A stretch of DNA of 64,000 bases from Clostridia bacterium. Lineage in GTDB: Bacteria > Bacillota > Clostridia > Oscillospirales > SIG627. The position numbers were made by a program, and so were the translations under genes. The DNA lies in NCBI GenBank assembly GCA_017520825.1, contig JAFXEX010000010.1:1-64000 (forward strand). Direction: 5' to 3'. Below the pieces are notes generated by a model. That model was not told where the DNA came from, searched no databases, and saw nothing but the letters and a program-made list of their open reading frames with translations. Shown here piece after piece: positions 24,917-32,504 of this stretch (the stretch's first letter is position 1; the number at the start of each line of letters is the position of its first letter).

Positions 24917-25777
24917 ATGGCAAGCACCAGAAAAGAAAACGGCTTTACTGCCATACCCAATAATTTGCTTGAGGCACTGTACTCCTCGGATTTTACGGCA
25001 ACCGAGCTGAAGGTGTTATTTACAGTGATAAGATACACCTACGGCTACAGGCGTGAAAGCGCACAGCTGTCCCTTCAGTTCATATCCCGAGCCAACGGAA
25101 TCGGTAAGGACCAGATTGCAAAATGCATAAGAAAGCTTTGCGCCGACCGAGTGCTGACAACCTACCGTGACGCCACCTCTACCACCCCTAAACAGCTTGG
25201 CATCAACACCGATTACCAACTGTGGCTCAATCGGAGAAGAGTAGTGCGTTCCGACTACTCGGGTGTAGTCTCCGACGCATACTCGGGTGTGGAGTGTGAG
25301 GACTACGCAGGTGTGGAGTGTGAGGACTATAGGGGAGTGGTGAACGGTGACTATGCAGGAGTAGTGAGGGATGACCACCAATATATAAATAATATAAATA
25401 TAAATAATAAAAAAAGATATAAAGAAAGCGTATACGCACCCGAAATAACAGAAATAGTTGAGCTGTTCAACTCTGTTTGTAAGACGTATACACCTATAGT
25501 TAAAATCAATAATGCTATTGCCCACAGAATAAGCCGTCTCCTTGAGGATTTTACCCTTGAGGAAATAAAGCAAGGCTTTGAAAAGGCAGAGAAGTCACGC
25601 TTTTTAAATGGCAAAAAGAACGCAAGGCGCGTAGACTTCGATTGGATTACCGACGCCGATAATATGACCAAGATACTCAACGGCAAGTACGACAACGACG
25701 AAGAGGACGAAGGCGCCGAATGGGCTGAGGAGTTCTTCCGTGTAGCCGTTGAACGTAGTATGAGAAATACCTCTTAA
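24917..25777 (+). CDS. Phage-type replication initiator (replisome organizer)
   Basis: 286 residues. The N-terminal winged-helix domain (about 10-105) matches phage replication proteins of the lambda O/replisome organizer type (TATELKVLFTVIRYTYGYRR). The C-terminal part (about 175-270) has the DnaD-like tail motif FDWITDADNMTKILNGKYD. Between them, residues 114-153 are five tandem 8-residue repeats of the form Y-x-G-V-x-x-x-D, encoded by five 24-bp DNA repeats, followed by a stretch rich in Asn/Ile/Lys coded by nearly pure A/T. That DNA arrangement is that of a lambda-type origin. No helicase loader or helicase follows. Likely a remnant or part of a minimal replicon. Confidence 0.85.
   Translation: MASTRKENGFTAIPNNLLEALYSSDFTATELKVLFTVIRYTYGYRRESAQLSLQFISRANGIGKDQIAKCIRKLCADRVLTTYRDATSTTPKQLGINTDYQLWLNRRRVVRSDYSGVVSDAYSGVECEDYAGVECEDYRGVVNGDYAGVVRDDHQYINNININNKKRYKESVYAPEITEIVELFNSVCKTYTPIVKINNAIAHRISRLLEDFTLEEIKQGFEKAEKSRFLNGKKNARRVDFDWITDADNMTKILNGKYDNDEEDEGAEWAEEFFRVAVERSMRNTS
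25256..25424 (+). other. Putative iteron origin inside the replication gene
   Basis: Five direct 24-bp repeats at 25256, 25280, 25304, 25328 and 25352 (approximate consensus TAY-N3-GGWGTRGTG-N4-TGAC), with a degenerate sixth just before (25232-25255). They are followed at 25381-25424 by 44 bp of which 42 are A or T. In lambda, iterons inside gene O followed by an AT-rich strip are the replication origin; the order here is the same. Function is inferred from architecture. Confidence 0.6.
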
Positions 25778-25802
25778 TCCCACTCATGAAAAATCACGGT
25801 GT
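25778..25802. repeat. 25-bp direct repeat, left copy (att-like)
   Basis: An exact 25-bp match to 27224-27248, starting TCCCACTCATGAAAAATC. At the right copy it is the 3' end of the gene at 27220-27969. Here, on the minus strand, it also encodes a TVIFHEW-type ending at the tail of a 24-codon open fragment that stops at 25774 and overlaps the last bases of the replication gene. It is either a gene-end remnant or one end of an inserted island. Confidence 0.65.
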
Positions 25803-25862
25803 AATCAGTCTCACAGTCTTTAAAAATGATCTTTGATAATAAAATATATTAAATATGTGCAT

Positions 25863-25908
25863 AATACATACAAGATGTATTGACAAAATGTGTAAAACAT
25901 AATATAAT
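25863..25908 (+). promoter_or_regulatory. Promoter and operator of the toxin-antitoxin pair
   Basis: TTGACA (25880-25885), 17-bp spacer, TATAAT (25903-25908): full consensus. The inverted repeat AATACAT/ATGTATT (25863-25881) overlaps the -35 box, the usual place for antitoxin autorepression. Confidence 0.85.
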
Positions 25909-25931
25909 AGCATTGAAAGGAAGTGCTTATT

Positions 25932-26213
25932 ATGGCTAAAACGTCAACTAATATTTCGATTGACGCTGATATTAAGGTTAAAGCGCAGGAATTATTTGCA
26001 GATTTCGGATTGGATTTATCCACTGCAATCAATATCTTTTTAAGGCAGGCAGTGAGAGAGAACGCAATCCCTTTTAACATTTCCAGAGACGTTCCCAACG
26101 ACGATACTCTTGAAGCTATAAAGGAGATTGAGGAATTCAAACGCAATCCCGATGCGTATAAGAGATATTCCTCTTTTTCGGAGCTACTCGACGAGGTAAA
26201 CGAAGATGCTTAA
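25932..26213 (+). CDS. RelB/DinJ-family antitoxin
   Basis: 93 residues. An N-terminal ribbon-helix-helix (KTSTNISIDADIKVKAQELF, then GLDLSTAINIFLRQAV) gives DNA binding and autorepression, and the C-terminal tail (IKEIEEFKRNPDAYKRYSSF) would wrap the toxin. An in-frame GTG lies three codons upstream, but GAAAGGAAGTG is a ribosome binding site for this ATG. The 3' end overlaps the toxin gene by 8 bases, a normal arrangement for this system. Confidence 0.93.
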   Translation: MAKTSTNISIDADIKVKAQELFADFGLDLSTAINIFLRQAVRENAIPFNISRDVPNDDTLEAIKEIEEFKRNPDAYKRYSSFSELLDEVNEDA

Positions 26214-26478
26214 AATAGTATCCTCAAACAGATTTAAAAAGGATTTGAAATTAGCTTTACGCAGGGGATATAATATACGGTTACTCGAAGAGGTTGTTAA
26301 TAAGCTGGCGCAGGGCGTACCCCTTGAACCGAAGCACCGAGACCACGAGCTGTCGGGCGATTTCAAGGGATTAAGAGAATGTCACGTTTTGCCCGATTGG
26401 CTATTGGTTTACCAGGTTATAGAGGACGAGCTTGTTCTGTTCTTGGCGAGAACGGGAACTCATAGCGATTTGTTTTAA
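26206..26478 (+). CDS. YafQ/RelE-family mRNA interferase toxin
   Basis: 90-residue ribosome-dependent endoribonuclease of the RelE fold. It is closest in pattern to YafQ: the middle carries the basic segment LRRGYNIRLLEEVVNKLAQG and the C terminus has the catalytic elements H-x-L (RECHVLPDWLLVY) and the closing RTGTHSDLF with His and Phe. The catalytic residues appear present, so it is probably active. The antitoxin gene overlaps its start. Confidence 0.93.
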   Translation: MLKIVSSNRFKKDLKLALRRGYNIRLLEEVVNKLAQGVPLEPKHRDHELSGDFKGLRECHVLPDWLLVYQVIEDELVLFLARTGTHSDLF

Positions 26479-26499
26479 AAACAATCAGGAGGTGAGCTT

Positions 26500-27165
26500 A
26501 TGCAATTTTTTGAGATGCTCATAAATTGGGTGCTGTTTCTGTTGCAATTAAGCATATTATTTCTGTTAATATTTATAGTTTACAAGGCGTACCGTTATTT
26601 TCTTGCACTGCTGAAAAGAAGAAAAGCCGTTAATTCTATTAAAGAAGTATGCAAGAGACTTGGCTATGATTTGACTATAAATAATACATATCGTTCACTT
26701 TTAAAAACGTCAACCCAGCCTGATGCAATCGTAAAAACTCCTTATCAGGACTTTTACATTCGGTTTATAGCATCAGTTAAGAAAAACGAAAATATTTATT
26801 TCGTTAAAAAGAATATTTTTGGAAGGAGCAAATCCTTTGGAGCGCTTTATTTAAATCATAAAAGCATTTTTTCTATAGCCGTTGCCAGACTTTTTAAGCC
26901 TAAAAATATTCCCGGCGATATGTTTAGCTGGACTTACGTTGATATAGCCGAGCTTCCCGAAGGATATTATGGCTTAAAACAGCTTGATTTGCCCGAAAAC
27001 ACAAAAGAAGTGTATATTTTCAACCCCGTCCCATTGAATATATTTTACAGAGAGGGAAACGTTGACCGTCGGCTTGCAGGGGGAGAAACCTTTGACGGAA
27101 TAGCCTTTCACGATTATTCCAGCTTTTTATTAATGCTTGAGCAATTAAAAGAGGGTGCATCTTGA
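26500..27165 (+). CDS. Membrane-anchored protein of unknown function
   Basis: 221 residues, not recognised. One long hydrophobic segment (about 8-36) is followed by a basic stretch and a mostly beta-rich soluble domain. AGGAGGTGAGCTT precedes the ATG. It lies 21 bases after the toxin gene and ends in a strong terminator, so it may be the third gene of the toxin-antitoxin transcript. Codon usage is more AT-rich than its neighbours, which together with the flanking direct repeats suggests it came with the same island. Function unknown. Confidence 0.75.
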   Translation: MQFFEMLINWVLFLLQLSILFLLIFIVYKAYRYFLALLKRRKAVNSIKEVCKRLGYDLTINNTYRSLLKTSTQPDAIVKTPYQDFYIRFIASVKKNENIYFVKKNIFGRSKSFGALYLNHKSIFSIAVARLFKPKNIPGDMFSWTYVDIAELPEGYYGLKQLDLPENTKEVYIFNPVPLNIFYREGNVDRRLAGGETFDGIAFHDYSSFLLMLEQLKEGAS

Positions 27166-27188
27166 TATGCACCCTCTTTCTTTATTTA
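27147..27188 (+). terminator. Terminator after the toxin-antitoxin island
   Basis: AAAGAGGGTGCAT and ATGCACCCTCTTT form a perfect 13-bp stem followed by CTTTATTT. The left arm overlaps the last codons of the gene at 26500. Confidence 0.9.
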
Positions 27189-27219
27189 AAATTTTGTTAG
27201 CGTCAAAAACAGAGCCACT

Positions 27220-27969
27220 TCATTCCCACTCATGAAAAATCACGGTGTCTTCAAGCGCCACGCCGTTGACGGAGTTTTTGAAGCCTTTGCCAAGGAGATA
27301 ATAATCGTATTGACGGAGAAGGGCAGGGAAGGAAAGGTCGTCCTTCATCTCCACTCTGCCGTTGAGATAGTCCTGGACAAAGGGGATAAAGAGGAGCGCT
27401 TTTCCGTTTTCGCACTTGATTGTACAGTCACTGAATTCGCCCTTCAGCATATCGCAAAAGGCTTGGTCGGGCTCACAGTTGCCCTCGGTGTAATACAGAA
27501 CTCCCTGTAAAACGGGCTCGCTTCCAACCATAAATTTTGCAAAGCCTATATAAAGGTCGCCGTATCTGTGGCACATTCTGTAGGCAAGCTTACCTCTGTC
27601 CGAAAGCGCCGATACGAGACTGTTGTCGGGCACGCTTTCTGCCTTCACCTCAACGCCGTCAGCCATTGCAATAAGCCTTGGCACGTCTCTTCGGTAGAAG
27701 GTGAGGTATTTGAGCAGTATATTTTTCTTTGAGGAATAGTAAAGTCCAAAGGACGCTATAACCGTTATGCCGAAGAAAAGCACTGCCCCGAAAACTCCAA
27801 GGGCAAAAAAGCCAAGCGCCGTCATGGACACCACCGACAGCAGAATAATAATATGCAATCTGCTCTCGTTTGATTTGTCCAGCTTCTTTATTTTTTCGCC
27901 GAGGGCAAGGATTTCCTTGCCCCCGTCAGAGTTGTATAGGTCGTAAAAAGCGTTGATTTTTTCCTTCAT
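27220..27969 (-). CDS. Membrane protein of unknown function
   Basis: 249 residues, not recognised. A charged N terminus is followed by two close membrane segments (about 42-61 and 63-82) and a soluble C-terminal domain of about 165 residues. It lies 10 bases after ftsK/spoIIIE on the same strand and is probably co-transcribed with it. Its last codons (TVIFHEWE) are the right copy of the 25-bp direct repeat, so the gene end may be an insertion target. Confidence 0.75.
   Translation of the reverse strand: MKEKINAFYDLYNSDGGKEILALGEKIKKLDKSNESRLHIIILLSVVSMTALGFFALGVFGAVLFFGITVIASFGLYYSSKKNILLKYLTFYRRDVPRLIAMADGVEVKAESVPDNSLVSALSDRGKLAYRMCHRYGDLYIGFAKFMVGSEPVLQGVLYYTEGNCEPDQAFCDMLKGEFSDCTIKCENGKALLFIPFVQDYLNGRVEMKDDLSFPALLRQYDYYLLGKGFKNSVNGVALEDTVIFHEWE
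27224..27248. repeat. 25-bp direct repeat, right copy (att-like)
   Basis: Identical to 25778-25802; the copies are 1446 bp apart. Everything between them is the toxin-antitoxin pair and the gene at 26500. The repeat covers the 3' coding end of the minus-strand gene, as attachment sites of integrated elements often do. No integrase lies inside. Confidence 0.65.
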
Positions 27970-27979
27970 TTGTTCTCCG

Positions 27980-30520
27980 TTAATTTTCAGAATTTGCTAC
28001 CATTTCCATATACTTTTCGTGGGAAATAAGCACCGTTCTCGGCTTTGAGCCTGCAAACTCACTGACAATTCCAAGGGTTTCCATCTTGTCTATCAGCCTC
28101 GCTGCCCTTGCATATCCCAGCTTCAGCCTTCTCTGAAGCATTGAGGTGGAAATAGTACCACTGTCAATGGCAATTTCTATTGCAGGACGAAGCATTGGGT
28201 CGGAGTTAAGTGAGTTATCGTCGTCAGATGCGAAGTCGTCCTCACTGTCGCTGACCTTGGACTTGCTCTTTTCACACTTGGCAGCTTCCTTTTCGATGCT
28301 ATCCATAATTTCCTCGTCGTAGGATGCGCCCGAATTGCCCTTGAGGAAGCTTATAACCGATTCAATTTCACTGTCACTTACGAAGGAGCCCTGAACTCTC
28401 AAAGGATTCATTGCGCCGACGGGTGAGTAAAGCATATCGCCCTTGCCCACCAGCTTTTCTGCGCCAACAGTGTCAATTATGGTTCGTGAGTCTACCTGAG
28501 ACGCCACTGTAAATGCAATACGAGAGGGTACGTTTGCCTTGATAAGACCTGTGATAACGTCAACCGAGGGTCTCTGAGTACCGATTATGAGATGCATACC
28601 TGCAGCTCTTGCCTTCTGGGCAATTCTCGCAATAGAGCTTTCAACCGTATCTCTTGCCATCATCATAAGGTCGGCAAGCTCGTCTATAATAATAACGATG
28701 TGAGGAAGCACCTCTCTGTTTCCTTCACGGAGAGCAACCTCGTTGTACGCCTTTATGTCACGCACACCCGTCTCCTCGATTAGAGCGAAACGGCGTTCCA
28801 TTTCGTTTACCGACCAGGCGAGAGCGCCTGCAGCATTCTTGGGGTCGCTGACAACGGGGACAAGCAGATGTGAAATGCCGTTATAAACGCCAAGCTCGAT
28901 TTTCTTGGGGTCAATAAGTATCAGCTTTACCTCGTCGGGTCTTGCCTTATAAAGAATACTCATAAGAATTGAGTTGATACATACCGACTTACCCGAGCCG
29001 GTAGTACCTGCTATCATCATATGTGGCATCTTGGCAATATCACAGTAGACGGGATTTCCCGCAACGTCAACGCCGAGACAGGTGGTAAGCTTGCTCTTTG
29101 CGCTTTCAAAGGCAGGGGCTTCAATAAGACTTCTTATTGATACCACGGCAGTATTTCTGTTGGGAACTTCAATTCCAACTGCCTCTTTTCCGGGAATGGG
29201 GGCTTCTATTCTTACGCCCTTGGCAGCAAGGCTGAGGGCAATATCGTCGGACAGATTTCTGATAGCACGGACTCTTACGCCAACCTCGGGCTGAAGCTCG
29301 TAGCGTGTTACCGTGGGACCCTTTGCAATATTGAGTACCTTTGTTTTTACGCCGAAGGAGGAAAGAGTGTCAACCAGCTTCTTCGCCGTCTGCTCGTACT
29401 CACTGTTCATTTCAGAGGTAATGGCAGGGGCTTTCTTTAAAAGGTGTACGGGTGGGAATACGTATTCGGGCACGTACTCCTCGTCCTCTTCCTCGCCGAT
29501 GGGTATTTCACTTACCTCGGCGTCAATGCCATCACTGCCGTTAAGGTCGGTGTCGGCTTCCATTTCCTCAAGCTCGTCACCGTCACCCTTGAACTTTTCT
29601 GCAGCCTCGGGGTCTTCCTTCTTTGCGAAAATTGATTTAAGAGTTGGGAGAGGCTGTTCAATGGGAGTGGGGTCAACGGGACCTATGATGGTGTCCCCGT
29701 CCTCGTCGTAATCCTCGTCGTCATCGTCAATGTCGGGGGCAGGCTCGCCCGGGCCCTCAATATTTATGTCAAGCTCCTTCTTGCGACGCTGTTCCTTTTC
29801 AAGAGCAAGTCTTTCTTCCTCCTCGGCTTGCTCAATGTCGATTTGCTCTGCCTCTTTTTTATCGAAATATTCGTCACGGCGACGCTTGAGCTCCTTGGAC
29901 TTTTCTCTGCCCTCGTTCATCTTTCTTACAAGAAATCGGGCAAGGTCAAGAGGCGTCTTTCCAACCGTAAAGGGAGAAAGAATTACAGTGCCCAGTATGA
30001 GAATGATAAAGGTCATTATCTTGCCGATTATCTTTGATAAAGCGTTGGAGAGGAGACCACCCAGCAGAGAGCCGGTGGTGATGTGTCCGTTATCGTTTAC
30101 GGCAGAGGTGAAATGGTCAATTACGTTAAAGCCCTTTACGTGCACCTTAGCCGTTGCCACTATTGCCGAGAAGCAAAGTATGAAAAGCAGGGACAGTATC
30201 CAATTTCTCCAGGGGTGGCGTGAGGTCGCTTCCTTTTTGAAGCAGAACGCACGGGCAATCAGCACAGGGGGTACCAGGTATGCGCCCCAGGAAAAAGCAC
30301 CTGCAAGTATAGTTTTGATTATGCTTCCCATACCACCGGTAAAGGAGGTTGCCAACAGGCAAAGGGCAAGGTAAAAGGCAATCAGGACGAAAACGAAGGG
30401 CATTAACTGCAGAGTAATCTGACTTGGTGGAGTATAGCCCTTTTGCGTGGTGCCTTTTTTCTGCTTTGTATTTTTTGTGTCTTTTGTTTTAACGGTGTAT
30501 TTCTTTTGTTTTGTTCCCAT
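27980..30520 (-). CDS. DNA translocase FtsK/SpoIIIE
   Basis: 846 residues. ATP-driven DNA pump that clears chromosome from the septum at division and, in spore formers, fills the forespore. The N terminus has about four membrane segments within residues 38-195, then a long acidic, charged linker (to about 365). The motor domain has Walker A IAGTTGSGKSVC and Walker B HIVIIIDELADLMM. The C-terminal gamma winged helix (LQRRLKLGYARAARLIDKM) recognises orienting sequences. Full length and intact. Whether it is the cell-division FtsK or sporulation SpoIIIE cannot be told from this window. Confidence 0.95.
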   Translation of the reverse strand: MGTKQKKYTVKTKDTKNTKQKKGTTQKGYTPPSQITLQLMPFVFVLIAFYLALCLLATSFTGGMGSIIKTILAGAFSWGAYLVPPVLIARAFCFKKEATSRHPWRNWILSLLFILCFSAIVATAKVHVKGFNVIDHFTSAVNDNGHITTGSLLGGLLSNALSKIIGKIMTFIILILGTVILSPFTVGKTPLDLARFLVRKMNEGREKSKELKRRRDEYFDKKEAEQIDIEQAEEEERLALEKEQRRKKELDINIEGPGEPAPDIDDDDEDYDEDGDTIIGPVDPTPIEQPLPTLKSIFAKKEDPEAAEKFKGDGDELEEMEADTDLNGSDGIDAEVSEIPIGEEEDEEYVPEYVFPPVHLLKKAPAITSEMNSEYEQTAKKLVDTLSSFGVKTKVLNIAKGPTVTRYELQPEVGVRVRAIRNLSDDIALSLAAKGVRIEAPIPGKEAVGIEVPNRNTAVVSIRSLIEAPAFESAKSKLTTCLGVDVAGNPVYCDIAKMPHMMIAGTTGSGKSVCINSILMSILYKARPDEVKLILIDPKKIELGVYNGISHLLVPVVSDPKNAAGALAWSVNEMERRFALIEETGVRDIKAYNEVALREGNREVLPHIVIIIDELADLMMMARDTVESSIARIAQKARAAGMHLIIGTQRPSVDVITGLIKANVPSRIAFTVASQVDSRTIIDTVGAEKLVGKGDMLYSPVGAMNPLRVQGSFVSDSEIESVISFLKGNSGASYDEEIMDSIEKEAAKCEKSKSKVSDSEDDFASDDDNSLNSDPMLRPAIEIAIDSGTISTSMLQRRLKLGYARAARLIDKMETLGIVSEFAGSKPRTVLISHEKYMEMVANSEN

Positions 30521-30620
30521 TATTACTGTCCTTAAATCGTTTTTGAATATATATAATAAGTATACAAAATTATTTCAGATCTGTCAATATTGCAAATACT
30601 TTTTGTTCATAAAAAATCCT

Positions 30621-30649
30621 TTACAAACGTACGTATATATGATAAAATA
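30621..30649 (+). promoter_or_regulatory. Sigma-A promoter for the nfeD-SPFH pair
   Basis: TTTACA (30621-30626), 17-bp spacer, TAAAAT (30644-30649), 30 bp before the nfeD ATG. Confidence 0.8.
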
Positions 30650-30678
30650 TTATCAGATAATGATAAGGGGGTAACACA

Positions 30679-31101
30679 ATGGTATACTTATGGCTCACCG
30701 TCATAATTCTGTCACTCATAATCGAGGCTTCTACCTCGGCGCTGGTTGCAATATGGTTTATTCCGTCGGCAATCGTCTCTGCCGTTATTGCAAGGCTGGG
30801 TGGTGGCGTTATTTTTCAGGTAACGGTATTTTTCATACTGTCCATTTTACTCGTTGTCTTTGCAAGGAAAATTCTTTCAAGAACTCTGGTAAGGAAAACC
30901 GTTCCCACCAACGCCGACGCTCTCGTTGGAGAGAGGGGCGTTGTGATTGACGAAATAGACAATCTGGGCTTCCGTGGAGTAGTTAAGGTAAAGGGACAGA
31001 CCTGGAGCGCCAGAAGTGAAAATGGCGAAAGGATTGAAGTGGGAAAAAGCATAGAGGTGCTTTCTATTGAAGGCGTAAAGCTAATCGTAAAAACTTTATA
31101 A
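30679..31101 (+). CDS. NfeD-family membrane protein
   Basis: 140-residue short NfeD. The N-terminal half forms two or three membrane segments (about 3-24, 27-45 and 50-68). The C-terminal half (about 80-140) is the OB-fold (DALVGERGVVIDEIDNLGF, then RGVVKVKGQTWSA). NfeD proteins pair with SPFH/stomatin partners, and here the next gene is exactly such a partner, 15 bases downstream. Likely role is in membrane microdomain organisation; this is a family inference. Confidence 0.92.
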   Translation: MVYLWLTVIILSLIIEASTSALVAIWFIPSAIVSAVIARLGGGVIFQVTVFFILSILLVVFARKILSRTLVRKTVPTNADALVGERGVVIDEIDNLGFRGVVKVKGQTWSARSENGERIEVGKSIEVLSIEGVKLIVKTL

Positions 31102-31116
31102 AGAGAGGTAATATAT

Positions 31117-31998
31117 ATGGAGCTTATTATAGTTTTACTGGTAGTTATCGTGGCAATTATTGTTTCAAACATTCGTATCGTACCTCAGGCGCAGGCATAC
31201 GTTATTGAAAGATTGGGCGCATATCACGCAACCTGGGGAACGGGAATTCATATGATGATTCCCTTTATCGACAGAATAAGAGGCAGAATATCACTTATGG
31301 AAAAGCTGTCCGACTTCGAGCCTCAGGACGTTATTACCAAGGACAACGTAAAGATGAGAATAGATACGGTGGTTTTCTATCAGATAACCGACTGTAAGCT
31401 TTTCACCTACGGCGTTGAAAATCCCAGCTTTGCTATTGAAAATCTGACGGCAACCACACTCCGTAACATCATAGGTGAGCTTGAGCTTGACTCAACACTT
31501 ACCTCCCGTGACCTTATTAACTCACGAATGAGAACTACTCTTGACGAAGCTACTGACCCTTGGGGAATTAAGGTAAACAGAGTTGAACTCAAGAACATTA
31601 TTCCTCCCAAGGAAATTCAGGACGCTATGGAAAAGCAGATGAAGGCAGAGCGTGAAAGACGTGAAAAAATCCTTATAGCAGAGGGTACTAAGGCTGCCGA
31701 CATTCTTACTGCCGAGGGTAGAAAGCAGGCGATGATACTTGACGCCGAGGCAGAAAAGGAAGCGAGAATAAGAAGGGCAGAGGGTGAAGCCGAGGCTATA
31801 CTCAAGGTGCAGAACGCTACTGCCGAGGGTATCAGACGCATCAACGAAGCCACTCCGTCGGAAGCAATGATAAAGCTTCGCAGTCTTGAAGCCTTTGAAA
31901 AGGTGGCAGACGGCAAGGCGACCAAGATTATTATCCCAAGTGATATTCAGTCGGTTGCAGGACTCGTTGCAGGTATCAAGGGAATTGCAGAGGAATAA
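31117..31998 (+). CDS. SPFH/band 7 protein (stomatin/QmcA type)
   Basis: 293 residues. An N-terminal membrane segment (about 2-20) is followed by the SPFH domain (about 20-190: VPQAQAYVIERLGAYHATWG, then PFIDRIRGRISLMEKLSDF) and a helical coiled coil rich in Ala/Glu/Arg (about 175-250) that drives oligomerisation. These form large membrane rings and scaffold partners. It follows nfeD with a good ribosome binding site (GAGAGG) and is closed by a terminator. Confidence 0.95.
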   Translation: MELIIVLLVVIVAIIVSNIRIVPQAQAYVIERLGAYHATWGTGIHMMIPFIDRIRGRISLMEKLSDFEPQDVITKDNVKMRIDTVVFYQITDCKLFTYGVENPSFAIENLTATTLRNIIGELELDSTLTSRDLINSRMRTTLDEATDPWGIKVNRVELKNIIPPKEIQDAMEKQMKAERERREKILIAEGTKAADILTAEGRKQAMILDAEAEKEARIRRAEGEAEAILKVQNATAEGIRRINEATPSEAMIKLRSLEAFEKVADGKATKIIIPSDIQSVAGLVAGIKGIAEE

Positions 31999-32001
31999 AG
32001 G

Positions 32002-32027
32002 AAAGCCGTCGAAAGACGGCTTTTTTT
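32002..32027 (+). terminator. Terminator of the nfeD-SPFH operon
   Basis: AAAGCCGTC, GAAA loop, GACGGC, then TTTTTTT, directly after the stop codon. Confidence 0.92.
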
Positions 32028-32029
32028 AA

Positions 32030-32125
32030 ATGAACAATTAACAATGCACAATGCACAATTATGGTTGATTTGCTTTGCAAATCTTCAATCGTAGTAAATT
32101 TCGCACGGCGAAATTGTCCTTAACA
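32030..32125. repeat. Family A interspersed repeat, copy 4 (truncated end)
   Basis: Tandem ACAATGC 7-mers, hairpins GATTTGCTTTGCAAATC and AATTTCGCACGGCGAAATT, then TGTCCTTAACA. It is fused at its right end to a micro-hairpin array. It is the first of three repeats filling the 500-bp gap between the SPFH gene and the ugpC-type gene, in which no gene is seen. Confidence 0.75.
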
Positions 32126-32212
32126 TTGACGAAGTCAATATATAACTTGCCGTAAGGCAAAAATAACTTCCAAAAGAAATATAACTCGCGTAAGCGAATA
32201 TCACTGCGAAAA
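32125..32212. repeat. Micro-hairpin array with ATAACT spacer (variant of family B)
   Basis: Hairpins TTGACGAAGTCAA, TTGCCGTAAGGCAA, TTCCAAAAGAA and CGCGTAAGCG are separated by a constant (AT)ATAACT. The plan matches the ATATCGC arrays but uses a different spacer. Confidence 0.65.
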
Positions 32213-32446
32213 GGTGGGAGTTTTGGTGGGAAAATCGTCACTTGCGAAGCCGTCGCCGTACTTATGTACGGCAGTGCGAACAAGTGGCGAAGAAAATGAA
32301 ATTTTCACAGATGGAAGAAAGCGAAGCTTTCTACATTAGAAAAATTGCAACACTCGTGTTGTGTGTTTGCACTTTGCTTTTGGGAGAAACAATGCAAAAT
32401 ATTATAAATCTTTTTTCATTTTCGGTTTTCACCCAAAAGACACACC
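32213..32446 (-). repeat. Family C element, full copy (reverse orientation)
   Basis: About 234 bp. Ends are GGTGGGAGTTTTGGTGGG and the complement of CACCCAAAAGACACACC. Internal features shared with the other copies are GAAAGCGAAGCTTTC, GCAACACTCGTGTTG and CCGTACTTATGTACGG. No promoter of the TGTCA type accompanies it. Confidence 0.75.
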
Positions 32447-32461
32447 GTAAACAAAGGCAAC

Positions 32462-32496
32462 AAAAAAAAGAACCAAGGCATTTGCCTTGGTTCTTT
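32462..32496 (-). terminator. Terminator of the sugar ABC ATPase gene
   Basis: AAAGAACCAAGGCA and TGCCTTGGTTCTTT form a 13-14-bp stem. On the minus strand it is followed by a T-run. Confidence 0.9.
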
Positions 32497-32504
32497 GTAT
32501 TAAT

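Noticed and set aside
25016..25573. 185-codon minus-strand frame opposite the replication gene
   Set aside because: It is antisense to a recognisable protein and owes its openness to the iteron and AT-rich DNA.
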